From Branchiostoma floridae (lineage: Eukaryota > Chordata > Leptocardii > Amphioxiformes > Branchiostomatidae): DNA of 58,795 nt. Where the stretch lies: the NCBI RefSeq assembly GCF_000003815.2, contig NC_049983.1, positions 8,039,125-8,097,919 on the forward strand. Direction: 5' to 3'. Shown here piece after piece: positions 42,901 to 53,499 of this stretch. Position 1 is the first letter of the stretch. Every line of letters starts with the position of its first letter. Under the pieces are notes generated by a model, which did not search any database, was not told the origin of the DNA, and saw only the letters and a program-made list of their open reading frames with translations. A program made the translations under genes and the position numbers.

Positions 42901-45900
42901 CTCTCGCTTTACGTTCCATCAAATAGGATGTCCCTATTAGTAAGCAAAACTAGATTTTTGAATCCAGTAAGAAAAGTAGTGTAATGAAGCGTTACTATTA
43001 ACATTTGACATAGAGTATACAAATATGTTTTTATAAAAGTACTATATTCCTGTAATATCATCTTCTTGCGCAAAATTCCTTTTATCATGGATCTTTTGAT
43101 GCTGTCCCAAGCCATGAGTGCCCGTCTTCCTAGCTGATTTGGGGTCCTCTTCCCATTTTGTCCAGGCAGTAACCTCAAATTAAGTATGCAACCCGACTTT
43201 GGTAACGCCTGGCGACCACTTTCTGATTTTTAAAACTTAAGTAGTAGTAAAAATTGTGTACTTAAATCAAGAAAATACAGAGTACTAATGTGGCTTTACC
43301 AAGGACACAACATCAGGCATGCTCTTTTCCGTAAGGCGTAGGCAGCCTATTTTCATTTCCCGTAAAACCATCCTATCTACGTAACTCGTAGGGAGGTGGC
43401 AAAATTTAGCATAATTGCCTTCCTTGATTTATCGTAATACGTAGGGGGTTCTTCTGAATTCAGCGTAAATTGTTGTCGGGACCGCACCATGCAGATTGTC
43501 ATCAGGGATTTGAATCCAAGCCCTAAATTTGGCTATGAGATGGGAGAAGCGGTTGCATGGATGCATGGATGGATGGATGGATCGGTCACTTTAACCAAAT
43601 AGCCCTTCTATACGTGCTATTGCGTAATCGAGCCAGCGTGGCCGAGCAGTCTACAGCACGGTACCTATCTTCCATAGATCGTAGGTTCGAACCCCACTTG
43701 CTAAATTTTTTTTTTCTTTGTTAGACAAATCTTATGTAGTGTTTTTTTAATAGAAGAAAGACCAATTCAGTAATTCGATGTTTAAAAACTCTTTTTTTCG
43801 TGTGATTTTGTTTAACATCCAGGCTTTTTCCAAAATACGCACTGGCCAGCTTTTTTCAGAAGCTTTCTTGTTTAAAATTGAAAATGTTAATTTCTAGTTG
43901 GACCACAACTACAGCATCTTTGAGCAGGCCTCCATCATAGAACAGCTGCTTGAGACATTGGAAGTTAAGGAGGTGTACATCTTGTCACATGACTATGGAG
44001 ACACCGTAGCGCTGGAGCTGCTGAGGAGGTTTCTTGACCGCCAAAAGTCGTCCGAGAAAAGTGCTGCTCACCTGAGGATAAGGAGCGTTTGTCTGATGAA
44101 TGGAGGTATGAGCTGCTAGTTGTGTTGGAATTAATTGGAGCAGTTTAGGAATTCAACTCTGCTATTCTATACAGCTTTTCATCAATACTAAATAAATCTT
44201 TAAGCCATTATCATTATCATCATTATTAGTCCTAAATTTCAACAACATGTAAAATGAAATTCATCCTACGATGCATATTTCAATTACATAAATGACATTC
44301 TCTGGGAACCCCAAAACTGATACAAGCCTGTGAGGAAGACATGTTTGGTAAAAAAAAGTAGTCAGAAATTTTGTTTATATTTTAAATCTTTACTTTCCAA
44401 TTACTAATTAAAGATACATTCTATTCTTGGCGTTTTGTTGCCATGAAATTCAAACTTAGAAGTTCCTTCAGGTCTGTTTTGCTTGTTGGTTTAGGTCTTG
44501 TTTATATGAGGGTTATTTATTGAAACAGTTGTGATAAATGTAGACAAATCCACATTCAATTCAATGAGTACCAGTTTGGATTTAGAAGTTAACTGTTGTT
44601 TTTTTCTTCAGGTTTTCTTCCTGAGACCATCACCTTTCAGTGGGTTCAATATGTATGTAGCATTACATTCATATTTTCTAGAGCTTTTTAAGAAATATTC
44701 TTAGCCCTATAATGTTTTTTCGTGGGCCACAGAATGGGTAAAGCTGTAATCGCCATTAATATCAATGGGACATCATGTTATGGTGCATGTTCGTAGCAAT
44801 GCTCTGCTACAACATGATTTACTTGTAAAAAGTATTTGATACATTGACAAGACAGCTTGAATGTTGTTTGTTCTTTTACATGTATTATGAGATTCTGAAG
44901 TTATTTTGGGAGAATGATTTCACTTCCAGCTCCTGACTACTTCCCTAGGACCTTATTTGTCAAGATTGAGCAACTTTCTCCCATTCACATTCAAACAAGG
45001 GTTAGTGCATGTATCTCATATTGTTTTAGTAATAGGATGAAACAATTGCTGAATTAATAGAAATGGAAGATTAACTTTTAACTCTACATTATGTTAATGA
45101 TTAAAGCAATTCATCAACTGTACATTAAAAACATTTATTAGATACCGTAACATAATTTTTGAATTTCTGAATGGAACGGTCCAAGATGGCTGCCACTGTG
45201 AAATCCTCCTTGAGTTTCTAAGTTAAAATCCTTAAAAACTGCTGTAAAGGGTTTCCATCATCTCTTCTTTTTTGCACAGTCAATTGTGTCAGTACCTAGT
45301 TAGTCGAAATTCCTCTTTTTTATGTTATACTACCTTTTAGTTACTCTGAAAAATGCTGTTGAAATTTCTCTGAGGATTCCAGTGTCCGTCTTGTACCGGA
45401 CATCATCCAGCGTACCACACAGCTCAATAGGCCTGCACCCCGCGGCTCACTCGAGACAGGAGATTTGGTTCCCACTTCTTATTAAGGTTCGTGAATGAAT
45501 GTTGTACAAATTATCTGAAATTGTCTTGGGAACTCGTCTCTGTGAGCGACAGTTCAGGGGAGGGAGGCAGTATTGAGGAGTGCCACACGTATGCAAATAT
45601 CCAAATACTTGAATAGGCCATGTTTTAGATCTCGTTCCAATGACTTGAGAACCACTAGCATTTTAGCCTATTGTCGTTGTGTGCAATACCCTGTGTGCTA
45701 TTGTGTTAACTAGCACTTCTTTCGTTGACTTGTGCAATATTTTGTGCGAAACATTCAGCCAATATTTCACCTCATTTACCACTGATTGTTATGTAAATTG
45801 GCAACAGTGTTTATATCGTACTGATTGTTATGTAACCCATTGACTGATTGTCCTAGTGCGAAATTTTTCTGCTAATTACCATCAGTCATCAACACCTGTG

Positions 45901-48900
45901 CTCTGTAGCATTCCTAGTTAATTTGGTTGTCAACTAAAGTAGGCCTAGAAAGCAGTAATGTTACTCGATAGTGTAATACTTGTACTATTAAACATCATGT
46001 TTACCATAGGGACCACAAATGTAAGGAGCTTAAACCCAAATACTGCTGTAGGTCATCAGAAAATTATTGAACTTGAAACACTCCTGCACACGAACAAGAT
46101 TTCTGTGATGGGTATTACCGAAACATGGTTTAACGATAATGTGCTCCCCAACGACATTAACATTCCTGGCTACAGTACAATGTACAGAAAAGACAGGCAG
46201 GGTAAAACAGGCGGAGGAGTTGCTATCATAGTAAGTGACAATCTTCCAAGCAGACGACGAACAGACCTAGAAACCTCTGACACTCACTGGGAAGACCTAT
46301 GGGTAGAAATCGACGTCACGGGCAAAAAGGTCCTCTTCTCTTGTGCGTATGTACCACCAGCCACCCAAGACATTTTCTTTGATCAGTATGAACACTGCAT
46401 ATCCAAAGTCGTTAATGAGAATGGAATGATTATAGTTACTGGCGATTTCAACTGCCACCACGCAGACTGGGGGGACACTTCAACTGACAACCATGCTTTA
46501 CAGTTGGAAGACATTATCGAGAAGTACGGACTGTTCCAGTGTCAACACAAACCAACCCGATCTACTCCTACTCGCCAAAGTACACTGGACTTGATTATTT
46601 TGTCTGATCCATCCAACATCCATCAAATGTCATTATTAGCACCTGTTGGAAACTCTGATCATGCTGTTGCAACATGTACACTTAACATAACTGTTCCAAC
46701 TAAGACTAGCAGAAAACGTGTATGGTACTATAACCGAGCTGATTATGATGTATTTAGAGCCGAATTGGGTAAAGTTAACTGGAACTCTTGCATGCATGGT
46801 TCTATCGATGAAAAATGGAATGGTTGGAAGCATAAGTTTCTTAATGTTGCCAAAAATACAATACCAAATAAAACAATGAAGTTGGGAACTGCACGAAAAC
46901 CTTGGATAACCACCGAACTGCTGGAGGCGATCAGACTGAAAACGGATCTTTACAACACGTTCAAGTCTTCACCAACAGCAGAAAACTGGAAAAACTATAC
47001 CAAAACAAAGAACCGTCTAACCAAAGACTTACGGAAAGCAGAGGCTGAATACTTCTCTGACATCAGTGAAAGACTAAAATCTGCCGATGGTTCTAGACTC
47101 TTCTGGTCTGTCCTTAAGCGAGCAACCGGGAAGGGGAAGACGGGGATCCCATCCCTCTCCGTCAACGGCAAAGCAGTCGGAAAGGATAAAGACAAAGCCG
47201 AAGTATTTAACAACACTTTCGTTAATGTAACCAAAGCCACACATCCAGATCGCATCCGAAGGCTTCCCAAGTTCACCGACAAAGAACTTAGTGCAATACA
47301 GGTATCAGAGGAGGAAGTCCTGGACGTCCTCAAAGAGCTGCATTCCAACAAGGCCCCAGGTCCAGATGGTATTTCCAACCGGCTCCTTAAGGAAGCGGCA
47401 CCTGTGATCTGCGCATCCCTATGCGAGCTTTTTAACTACTCTCTTGCCACGGGCCAGCTTCCAGGGGAATGGAAACAATGTAATGTGTCACCCATCTACA
47501 AGAAGGGGGATCGTACTGATCCTTCCAATTATAGACCCATCGCCCTCCTTCCAACTGTTGCCAAGGTTCTGGAGCGACTTGTACATAACCATCTCTATGC
47601 CTACCTTATGGACAATAATCTGATGAATCCAAATCAATCTGGATTCAAAAAAGGGGATGGAACGGTTCTGCAGCTTCTACGTCTCGTCGACGATTGGGCT
47701 AAGTCGATTGATGATCCCAATACCTCATGCACAGCTGCAGTGTTCCTAGACGTGCGCCGTGCTTTTGATACTGTCTGGCACGACGGACTCGTTTATAAAC
47801 TGTCACGTTATGGAGTGGTAGGCACCCTCAACATGTGGTTCGGAGACTACCTGTCTGGCCGCCAGCAACGAGTAGTAATCAATGGTATAGCATCGACTTG
47901 GGGCTTCACACAAGCTGGAGTACCTCAAGGAAGCATATTGGGCCCTCTTTTGTTTTTAATCTTCATAAATGACATCCAAGCCCTCCCATGTACTTCAAAC
48001 ATCAACTGTTTCGCCGACGATACGTCGATCTCTAAGTCCGGACCTACTGCCCAAGAGGTAGCCTGCACAACAAACGCTGACTTACAGATTGTGTCATCCT
48101 GGTTCAACGACTGGGGTCTTGAGTTGCACCCCGACAAATGCAGAGTTATCTGCATCAAGTCACCGCAAAGCAAAGTGCAACTCCCACCCATTTACATCAT
48201 GGGAAAAGTCGTTGAACAAGTACCCTTGTACACTCATCTGGGCGTTACTATGCACCAGACCCTTCGCTGGACCGAGCACGCTCAACTCACGTCCAACAAG
48301 GCCAGGAGAACACTGGGGCTCCTGTGGAAGCTCCGTGGCAAGCTGTCGCAGGAAGCCCTGGAACTAGCTTACTTCACGCTTATTCGACCTAAGCTGGAAT
48401 ACGCTTCTGTTCTTCTTACCAACCTTACTGTTGCCGCTTCTAAGACCCTGGAACGAGTGCAGTACCACGCAGGACGTCTTGTCACTGGTGCTGCACCTCG
48501 CACACCCTACTCAGAGGTTCTGCAAAAGCTCGGGTGGGATAGTCTGGCGACCAGGAGGGACTACCATCGACTAGTCACAATGTACAAGCTGGTTAATGGT
48601 CTCGCTCCACCCCATCTCCAGCCACTTGTTCCGACCACAAGAGATGTAAACAGTCGATCTCAGCTACGACTGCGGAACGCCCATCACCTGCACATCCCCA
48701 GGAGTAGAACAAACACCTACAAAAACAGTTTCTTCTTGTACACCGCCCGTCTGTGGAACACCCTACCCACCGAAGTCACAGAATCCGCCACCATCAGAAT
48801 ATTCAAGGCCAAATGCAGAAACCACCTTTTATCTAATCACTAACTTGTAAAATTCTAAACCCTTTCCAACCGTTCCATCTTTTTCCGATCTTTTTCTCGC

Positions 48901-51900
48901 TTATTGGTGTTTATACTGATGATGATGATAATGGTATGTATATTGAGTATGATGATGATGTATTTTGTTCCTTGTAAAATTACTGCTACTTTATGATGTA
49001 TTATGTATTGCTGTTGTATAGTCTGATATTCCGTCGAATGAATTGTTTATTGTAATGATTTGTATTTGTATGTACTAGTGACAGCCGTCACCAGCTCCGC
49101 TGCCTTGCTGTCACGTGTCATGCATTGTAGCATTCCAAATAAATGAAATGAAATGAAATGAAATTTCTTTGTGAAACTACTGGTACTTGTCGTGAAATGA
49201 ATAATAAAGTATAATAATTTCGTCTGCAAGATGCAATAAGTGATAACAGTGCACAGTCATGTTGGATTAGTCTGTAAATAACTATAAAACACACTCATAT
49301 ATTACCATTATGATTGTAATAAAATGACTAAAAAAACAATTTCAGCCTGTGAAAGTCATATTCAATCTACACTGAATTTTTTATTTAAGTTAATGATTTT
49401 TGTTCCATTTATTCCACCGTCAGCATCAGCAAAGTTTACGGTCCCGACACCAAACCCTCCCCCGCTGAGTATGATGACCACCAGACACTCCTGAGATGGA
49501 ACGATGGGCATCTGGCAATGGGCAGGTAATGGATGGTATTCATGATAATCATTATGTTAAACTGACTTTGAAGGGTTTGTAAATTAGAGAGCTCTAACTT
49601 TTTCCCAACCACAAGAGCTAGCTATCTACCAAAATCTTGTGACTGTCACCACACATGGCATTTAGCTTGTGCAGAAAATGAGATGTTGAAACCAAAAGTT
49701 CTGCTGCAGTACATTCAATTTGATGGAAAGCCGCTAGGGGACCGTGGGCAATATCAAGGAGTTTCTATTCTATTCCCTGGTCAAATCATGCCAGGAGGTC
49801 TCAGACCGTAGTAATTTGCTTTTGCTATGATGACAGAATAAAACTCAAAGGCTCAGGGGAATTAGCCCTGGGCAATTGAGTCCATGGTTTCTTTACCTCT
49901 CGTTCCTTGTTGATGTTCTGATACAATATAGTCAAACCTGCTCAGACTAATCAGAGACCAAGTAAATTAGGTCTAATTGCAGACAGGTGATCACTTTAGA
50001 CATAATGCTTGTGTCAAAAGGAAAAATTATCAGAGATATACCACTAAAACGTGGTCACATTGGCCAGGTGGTCTTTTTGTAAACTTAAGGTGGTTTCTTG
50101 TACTGGTTTCACTGTATATTCTGACTGCACTAAAATGTATACTCCCCCTGTAGTATAAGCCAGTACCAGAATGAGAGAGTTGCACACAGAGAGAGGTGGG
50201 TGGAGGCAGTGCAACAGTCTACAATACCAGGTCAGTACAGCACACCTATCCATAGTGGCTAAAGTAGAACCGAATAGCATGGAGTTGTTAAAAATGGAAT
50301 ATCAGATAAAGTTTAAGAGACTAAAGTGATGCAATAGAAACATAAAGCTTTGGTGACTGATTTTAGAATCAAAACTGAGGCCATACTAATTGGATTTGTT
50401 GGTTCTTGGATTTTAAAAACGTAACAAGTTTTACATGATACTGTAAATGCATTTAAGTTCGCTGGGATTTAATTTCGCGGTAGCAGGGAAAAGGACTTTT
50501 AGCGGTGGTTTTAATTTTGCGGTAACACCATTGACTGCAGTCTAATACCATAATAGATATATGTTCGTGGTGGTTTTAAGTTTGCGGTGAAGTGGTCACT
50601 GCAAAAACCGCAAACATTAATCCACCGCGAACATTTCTGCATTTACAGTAATGTCTGAGACACAATAATATCAGTGAGGCCTGACATTACTTTGGTTGAC
50701 TTAAGGATACTTTATTCTCTCCTGTATAGTGCACCTGATCTATGGTCCAGCCGACCCAGTCAACACACCTGTCCTTCTAGATAGGTACAGGTAAGAACAA
50801 AAATCTTATTCATATCTTCCAACAGGTGCAACTAAGTTGCCAATAGATAGTCAACTTAAGCCTTGGTCATAACCCGTCATACGTGCAACTACAGTCAAAC
50901 CTGTCTATAGCGGCCACTCAAAGCACTGGGGAAATATGGCCACTATAGACAGGTGGCCACTACAGAGAAAATGTTGATCAATTGACCATGAGCAAGCTAC
51001 ACATGATTTCAGTTCCCACTAATCTTTCTCACCAAGTAACATTGTCTCGATCGGTAAATTCACCGACAAAGACTTGCACTTTAATGTCAGGAACTCCAAA
51101 TCCTCGCAAACTACAATTTCAAACTAGGTGCAGGGTGACATAAGGCTGCAATATGGTTGCAATAGGCAGTGTTTCTGTATCAACGGGACCGGAAATCGTG
51201 TGGCCGTGGCCGCGTTGGACAGGTGGCCGCTAAGCCTACTTCTTAATCATTACGAATCCAAGGGACCGACAAAAAGTGGCCACTATATATGGCCAGGTGG
51301 CTGCTATGCAAAGGTGGCCGCTAATACAGGTTTGACTGTACATGCTTTCTACATGCTAAAATGTGGGCAAATACTTATTAAGTGGTATAAGTACCACCTC
51401 CATAGGAAATCCTATGGAATCCAATGGATTTGGGAGCATGCAGACATGCCGTAGCACTTAAGCTAAGGGGACAACCCGTCGCACGTGCAACTGCGTGCTG
51501 TCTATGTAGATTTTTCTAACTTAAAGGCAAAAAGTAGATGTAGTCTTTTTGAGGCTCTAGGGGCAGTGGGTTGCTATCCACTGTGTCTATGATGGCAGTG
51601 TGATGATTAAACGGCAAAGCCCAACCCCCTCCTTCCCCTACCTTCTAGGTCAGGTCAACATCCTAAATGAAAGGACTTGGTGTAGATGAGTTTGTACTCA
51701 GCAATTCTATCGTGCAGTATCTTTAGCTACATATAATGTTAGATACATGTGCTTACAGCATCAAAGTGGATCTCAGATTGCTACAGAGGCTTTACATGTA
51801 TGTCTTGTTAGAAGTTGTCCTTTTGCCTTAAACAATGATTATGAAATAGGGTAGTACTCTAATAAAATTATATGTTTTTTTATGTGTTTCCCCAATATCT

Positions 51901-53499
51901 TTTGTGTCTATGTAACAATGATTATAGAACTTGATGAAAAGTGGCCTGCAGGCCAAGTTGAGCTTCTCATGAATAAGTAAATGTACTCTAAGCATTGTAC
52001 GAGGGTGAGTCAGAAAGTAATGCAAGTGGTTTCATAACAGAGACGTTCTTTGATCGAATGAGTTGAAATTTGGCACAAAGGTTAAGACATATCTCCTCTT
52101 GATATTGAAAGATCTAAATTTGTTGCACATTATTTTATGAGTGACAAAGCTGCTTTCAAGGTGATCACATCCTTGGTATCCCGTCAGAAGAAAAGTGAGG
52201 TCCAATTAACGTACAATTAAGAATTTCCCTAAACCAAATTTTGCTATTGTAGGAGACTGAGCCTGCACATGTGATAAGCTGCATTTCTCTATAAGCCACA
52301 TGCTTAATTTCAACTCTGAAATCCGAGTTTTTCTTCTTTCGTTGCTGGTGTAGAGTGAGGTATACGTGGTCGTCCGGGTCATGAGATCTGCGGTGTTATG
52401 ATTAAAACTTTCTGTAGCCTTCTTTTCCATTAACAAAGAGAAATGAAACTTAGCACACTTTTAGGCCTTTAAACAGTTAATAACTGTAAAAAGTTTCGTT
52501 TCTTTTGGTTAATGGAAAAATAATCTTTTAACCAACAACTCACGAATTTGTGTATAAATCCAACAGCTCTATAACAGAACTGACTGCATCCTAGAAGCTG
52601 CAAATAAAGAACCATTACGAATTTAGATATGAAAATTGGCACGCAACCTATAGAGACATTTGGTATCATACATGTATAATTTCAACCTCCTACAGTGATT
52701 TTCAGTGGGTCAGATTTAAAGGAATTGATAGTCTGACAAGCTACCATGGGTGTGTTCATCTTGAAATGAACTCAGTCTCTCATAAAATGATAAAGATCAA
52801 ATTTAAAACATTCAATCTCAAGAAGGCATATATCTCTACTTTTGTGCCAAATTTCAACTCAATTGATTAAAAAACGAGTCAACTTGCATTACTTTCTGAC
52901 TCACCCTCGTAAGTAGCATTTGTAACTTAAGATGCAGTTCAAACACAGTAATCTGTTTTCCTGATTGCACTGTAGCCTTTTACCTTTCAGACCTTTGTCA
53001 CAAATGTCAACAGGCTTTGGCTGTATTTTTTTATTACCATGGAGAAGATCCCTGAACTTAAAATTGGCTTAGAGACTCAATCGTATTTTATCCCTGAAAA
53101 TCTGTTCCTGGAAATTTGCCGGCCCTCATGGACCAACGAACATCGGTCGATCTCCAAAATTTGTGCTATGCTCAAGGAAACACAGCACAAAAGGGTATGT
53201 TATTGTCGAAGATGTCATTCAGAGCTTGTAGACTTGATCAAATTTCTTGCTGTATGGCCTGAATTACCATCAAATACATTGTATGGTACTCAAAAGGATA
53301 CAGATATACACGCATGTAAATGTTCAATTTCCTATCTGTTTTCAGGGAGCTGTTTCCCCGAGCAACAGACACTGTTCTCAACAGCAAGATTGGCCACTAT
53401 CCGCATGTTGAAGATCCCCAGTCTGTTCTTACAGCTTTCTTCAACTTTCTTGAGAAGGTCGCTAGCTTCAAGCAGTCTTCAAGTCCAGGAAAGATGTAG
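39998..53499 (+). CDS. MEST-like alpha/beta-hydrolase, copy 3
   Basis: Ten exons: 39998-40160, 41043-41122, 42668-42745, 43898-44105, 44612-44652, 44930-45000, 49424-49525, 50154-50230, 50730-50790, 53346-53499. They give 344 residues with consistent phases and GT/AG borders. The 208-nt exon 43898-44105 equals exons 4 plus 5 of copies 1 and 2 (131 + 77 nt), so one intron is absent here. The 44930-45000 exon is 6 nt longer than in the other copies. The start ATG is chosen by alignment with the exon 1 length of 163 nt. The membrane anchor is GIVLSVLAAVLVWAF. The motifs VLCIHGFP, SHDYGDTVALELL and SKIGHYPHVEDP keep the alpha/beta-hydrolase catalytic positions, and HDYGD matches vertebrate MEST better than the HDLGD of copies 1 and 2. 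A 3.8-kb LINE sits in the intron before 49424, in the same orientation. Confidence 0.9.
40428..40624. promoter_or_regulatory. Two TGACCT-NN-AGGTCA palindromes in MEST copy 3 intron 1
   Basis: TGACCTTAAGGTCA lies at 40428-40441 and TGACCTTTAGGTCA at 40611-40624. Both are preceded by CATA and followed by TT and an ACC word, so the motif may extend beyond 14 bp. Confidence 0.4.
41390..42530. repeat. Foldback repeat with a central AATCTTGAGAT array, MEST copy 3 intron 2
   Basis: Two direct copies of a block with AAGTCAACA, CAGTGGTTT, AGAGCACTTTGGACTAATG lie at about 41420-41530 and 41640-41750. An inverted piece, CATTAGTCCAAAGTGCTCTG or very close to it, lies near 42475-42500. Between them (about 41858-42170) the word CTTGAGAT or its complement recurs about ten times at irregular spacing. 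No coding capacity is seen. Confidence 0.6.
43556..43583. repeat. ATGG microsatellite
   Basis: A short run of ATGG/ATGC tetramers. Confidence 0.8.
43630..43713 (+). tRNA. tRNA-like sequence (tRNA pseudogene or SINE head)
   Basis: A box A-like GTGGCCGAGCAGTCTAC and a near-perfect box B GGTTCGAACCCC sit at tRNA spacing. A T-stem/loop (GTAGG TTCGAAC CCCAC) has one mismatch, and a run of nine T follows. The acceptor arms (AGCCAGC and TTGCTAA region) pair poorly and I cannot define an anticodon stem. It therefore looks like a decayed, tRNA Ser/Leu-like or SINE-derived copy rather than a working tRNA. It lies in intron 3 of MEST copy 3. Confidence 0.4.
45373..49159 (+). mobile_element. Full-length-looking non-LTR retrotransposon (LINE, CR1/L2-like)
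   Basis: A near-identical 12-nt direct repeat, GAAATTTCTCTG (45361-45372) and GAAATTTCTTTG (49160-49171), flanks the element with one mismatch, as expected for a target-site duplication. The 5' leader is about 0.6 kb, followed by one long ORF and a short 3' UTR that ends in an AAATG pentamer run (about 49140-49160). The 3' microsatellite tail and the endonuclease-RT order fit the CR1/L2/jockey group; the exact clade is not certain. The insertion is in the sense orientation of MEST copy 3, between its exons ending 45000 and starting 49424. Confidence 0.8.
45958..48843 (+). CDS. LINE ORF: apurinic-like endonuclease and reverse transcriptase, intact
   Basis: 961 codons without a break. The endonuclease/exonuclease/phosphatase domain covers residues about 16-240 with TTNVRSL (about 19-25), ITETW, GDFN (162-165) and a closing SDH (233-235). 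The RT domain covers about 440-720 with NKAPGPDG, NYRPIALLP, the palm motif RRAFDTV (Asp about 604), QGSILGPLL and the catalytic FADD (685-688). The C-terminal region has GLAPPHLQPLV and RTNTYKNSFF, the same kind of block seen in the fragment at 1323-1817. A second in-frame Met at residue 14 may be the true start. All key catalytic positions look intact, which suggests a young and possibly active copy. No separate ORF1 or zinc-knuckle frame was recognised upstream. Confidence 0.93.
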   Translation: MLLDSVILVLLNIMFTIGTTNVRSLNPNTAVGHQKIIELETLLHTNKISVMGITETWFNDNVLPNDINIPGYSTMYRKDRQGKTGGGVAIIVSDNLPSRRRTDLETSDTHWEDLWVEIDVTGKKVLFSCAYVPPATQDIFFDQYEHCISKVVNENGMIIVTGDFNCHHADWGDTSTDNHALQLEDIIEKYGLFQCQHKPTRSTPTRQSTLDLIILSDPSNIHQMSLLAPVGNSDHAVATCTLNITVPTKTSRKRVWYYNRADYDVFRAELGKVNWNSCMHGSIDEKWNGWKHKFLNVAKNTIPNKTMKLGTARKPWITTELLEAIRLKTDLYNTFKSSPTAENWKNYTKTKNRLTKDLRKAEAEYFSDISERLKSADGSRLFWSVLKRATGKGKTGIPSLSVNGKAVGKDKDKAEVFNNTFVNVTKATHPDRIRRLPKFTDKELSAIQVSEEEVLDVLKELHSNKAPGPDGISNRLLKEAAPVICASLCELFNYSLATGQLPGEWKQCNVSPIYKKGDRTDPSNYRPIALLPTVAKVLERLVHNHLYAYLMDNNLMNPNQSGFKKGDGTVLQLLRLVDDWAKSIDDPNTSCTAAVFLDVRRAFDTVWHDGLVYKLSRYGVVGTLNMWFGDYLSGRQQRVVINGIASTWGFTQAGVPQGSILGPLLFLIFINDIQALPCTSNINCFADDTSISKSGPTAQEVACTTNADLQIVSSWFNDWGLELHPDKCRVICIKSPQSKVQLPPIYIMGKVVEQVPLYTHLGVTMHQTLRWTEHAQLTSNKARRTLGLLWKLRGKLSQEALELAYFTLIRPKLEYASVLLTNLTVAASKTLERVQYHAGRLVTGAAPRTPYSEVLQKLGWDSLATRRDYHRLVTMYKLVNGLAPPHLQPLVPTTRDVNSRSQLRLRNAHHLHIPRSRTNTYKNSFFLYTARLWNTLPTEVTESATIRIFKAKCRNHLLSNH
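49590..49780. repeat. Fragment of the 25.1-kb repeat family
   Basis: It shares ACAAGAGCTA, CTATCTACC, TTCTGCTGCAGTAC and AAGCCGCTAGGGG with the closing part of the family. It lies in the intron after the MEST copy 3 exon ending 49525. Confidence 0.6.
50439..50650. mobile_element. MITE of the TACTGTAAATGCA family, best copy, in MEST copy 3
   Basis: Terminal inverted repeats TACTGTAAATGCA / TGCATTTACAGTA are perfect. Internal paired words are TTCGC/GCGAA and GCGGTGG/CCACCGC. It is about 212 bp with no coding capacity. Confidence 0.8.
50890..51340. mobile_element. MITE-like element with TACAGTCAAACCTGT termini
   Basis: The left end TACAGTCAAACCTGTCTATA and the right end, inverted TACAGTCAAACCTGTATTAG, match over about 15 bp. 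Both continue into GCGGCCAC. Repeated GTGGCC and GGCCAC words fill the flanks. It lies in intron 9 of MEST copy 3 (after 50790). A weaker relative (ATAGTCAAACCTG ... GGTTTCACTGTAT) is at about 49930-50117. Confidence 0.7.
51341..51997. other. Intronic stretch, nothing recognised
   Basis: Part of the last intron of MEST copy 3. No domain-bearing frame or repeat is recognised. Confidence 0.5.
52000..52909. mobile_element. Non-autonomous mariner-like element with long inverted ends
   Basis: The termini CGAGGGTGAGTCAGAAAGTA and the complementary TACTTTCTGACTCACCCTCG are perfect over 20 bp, and TA dinucleotides flank both ends (51998-51999, 52910-52911). This is the signature of Tc1/mariner elements. 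Similarity of the ends continues for well over 100 bp (TTGAAATTTGGCACAAA on both sides). At about 910 bp with no transposase frame the copy is non-autonomous. It lies in the last intron of MEST copy 3. Confidence 0.8.
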
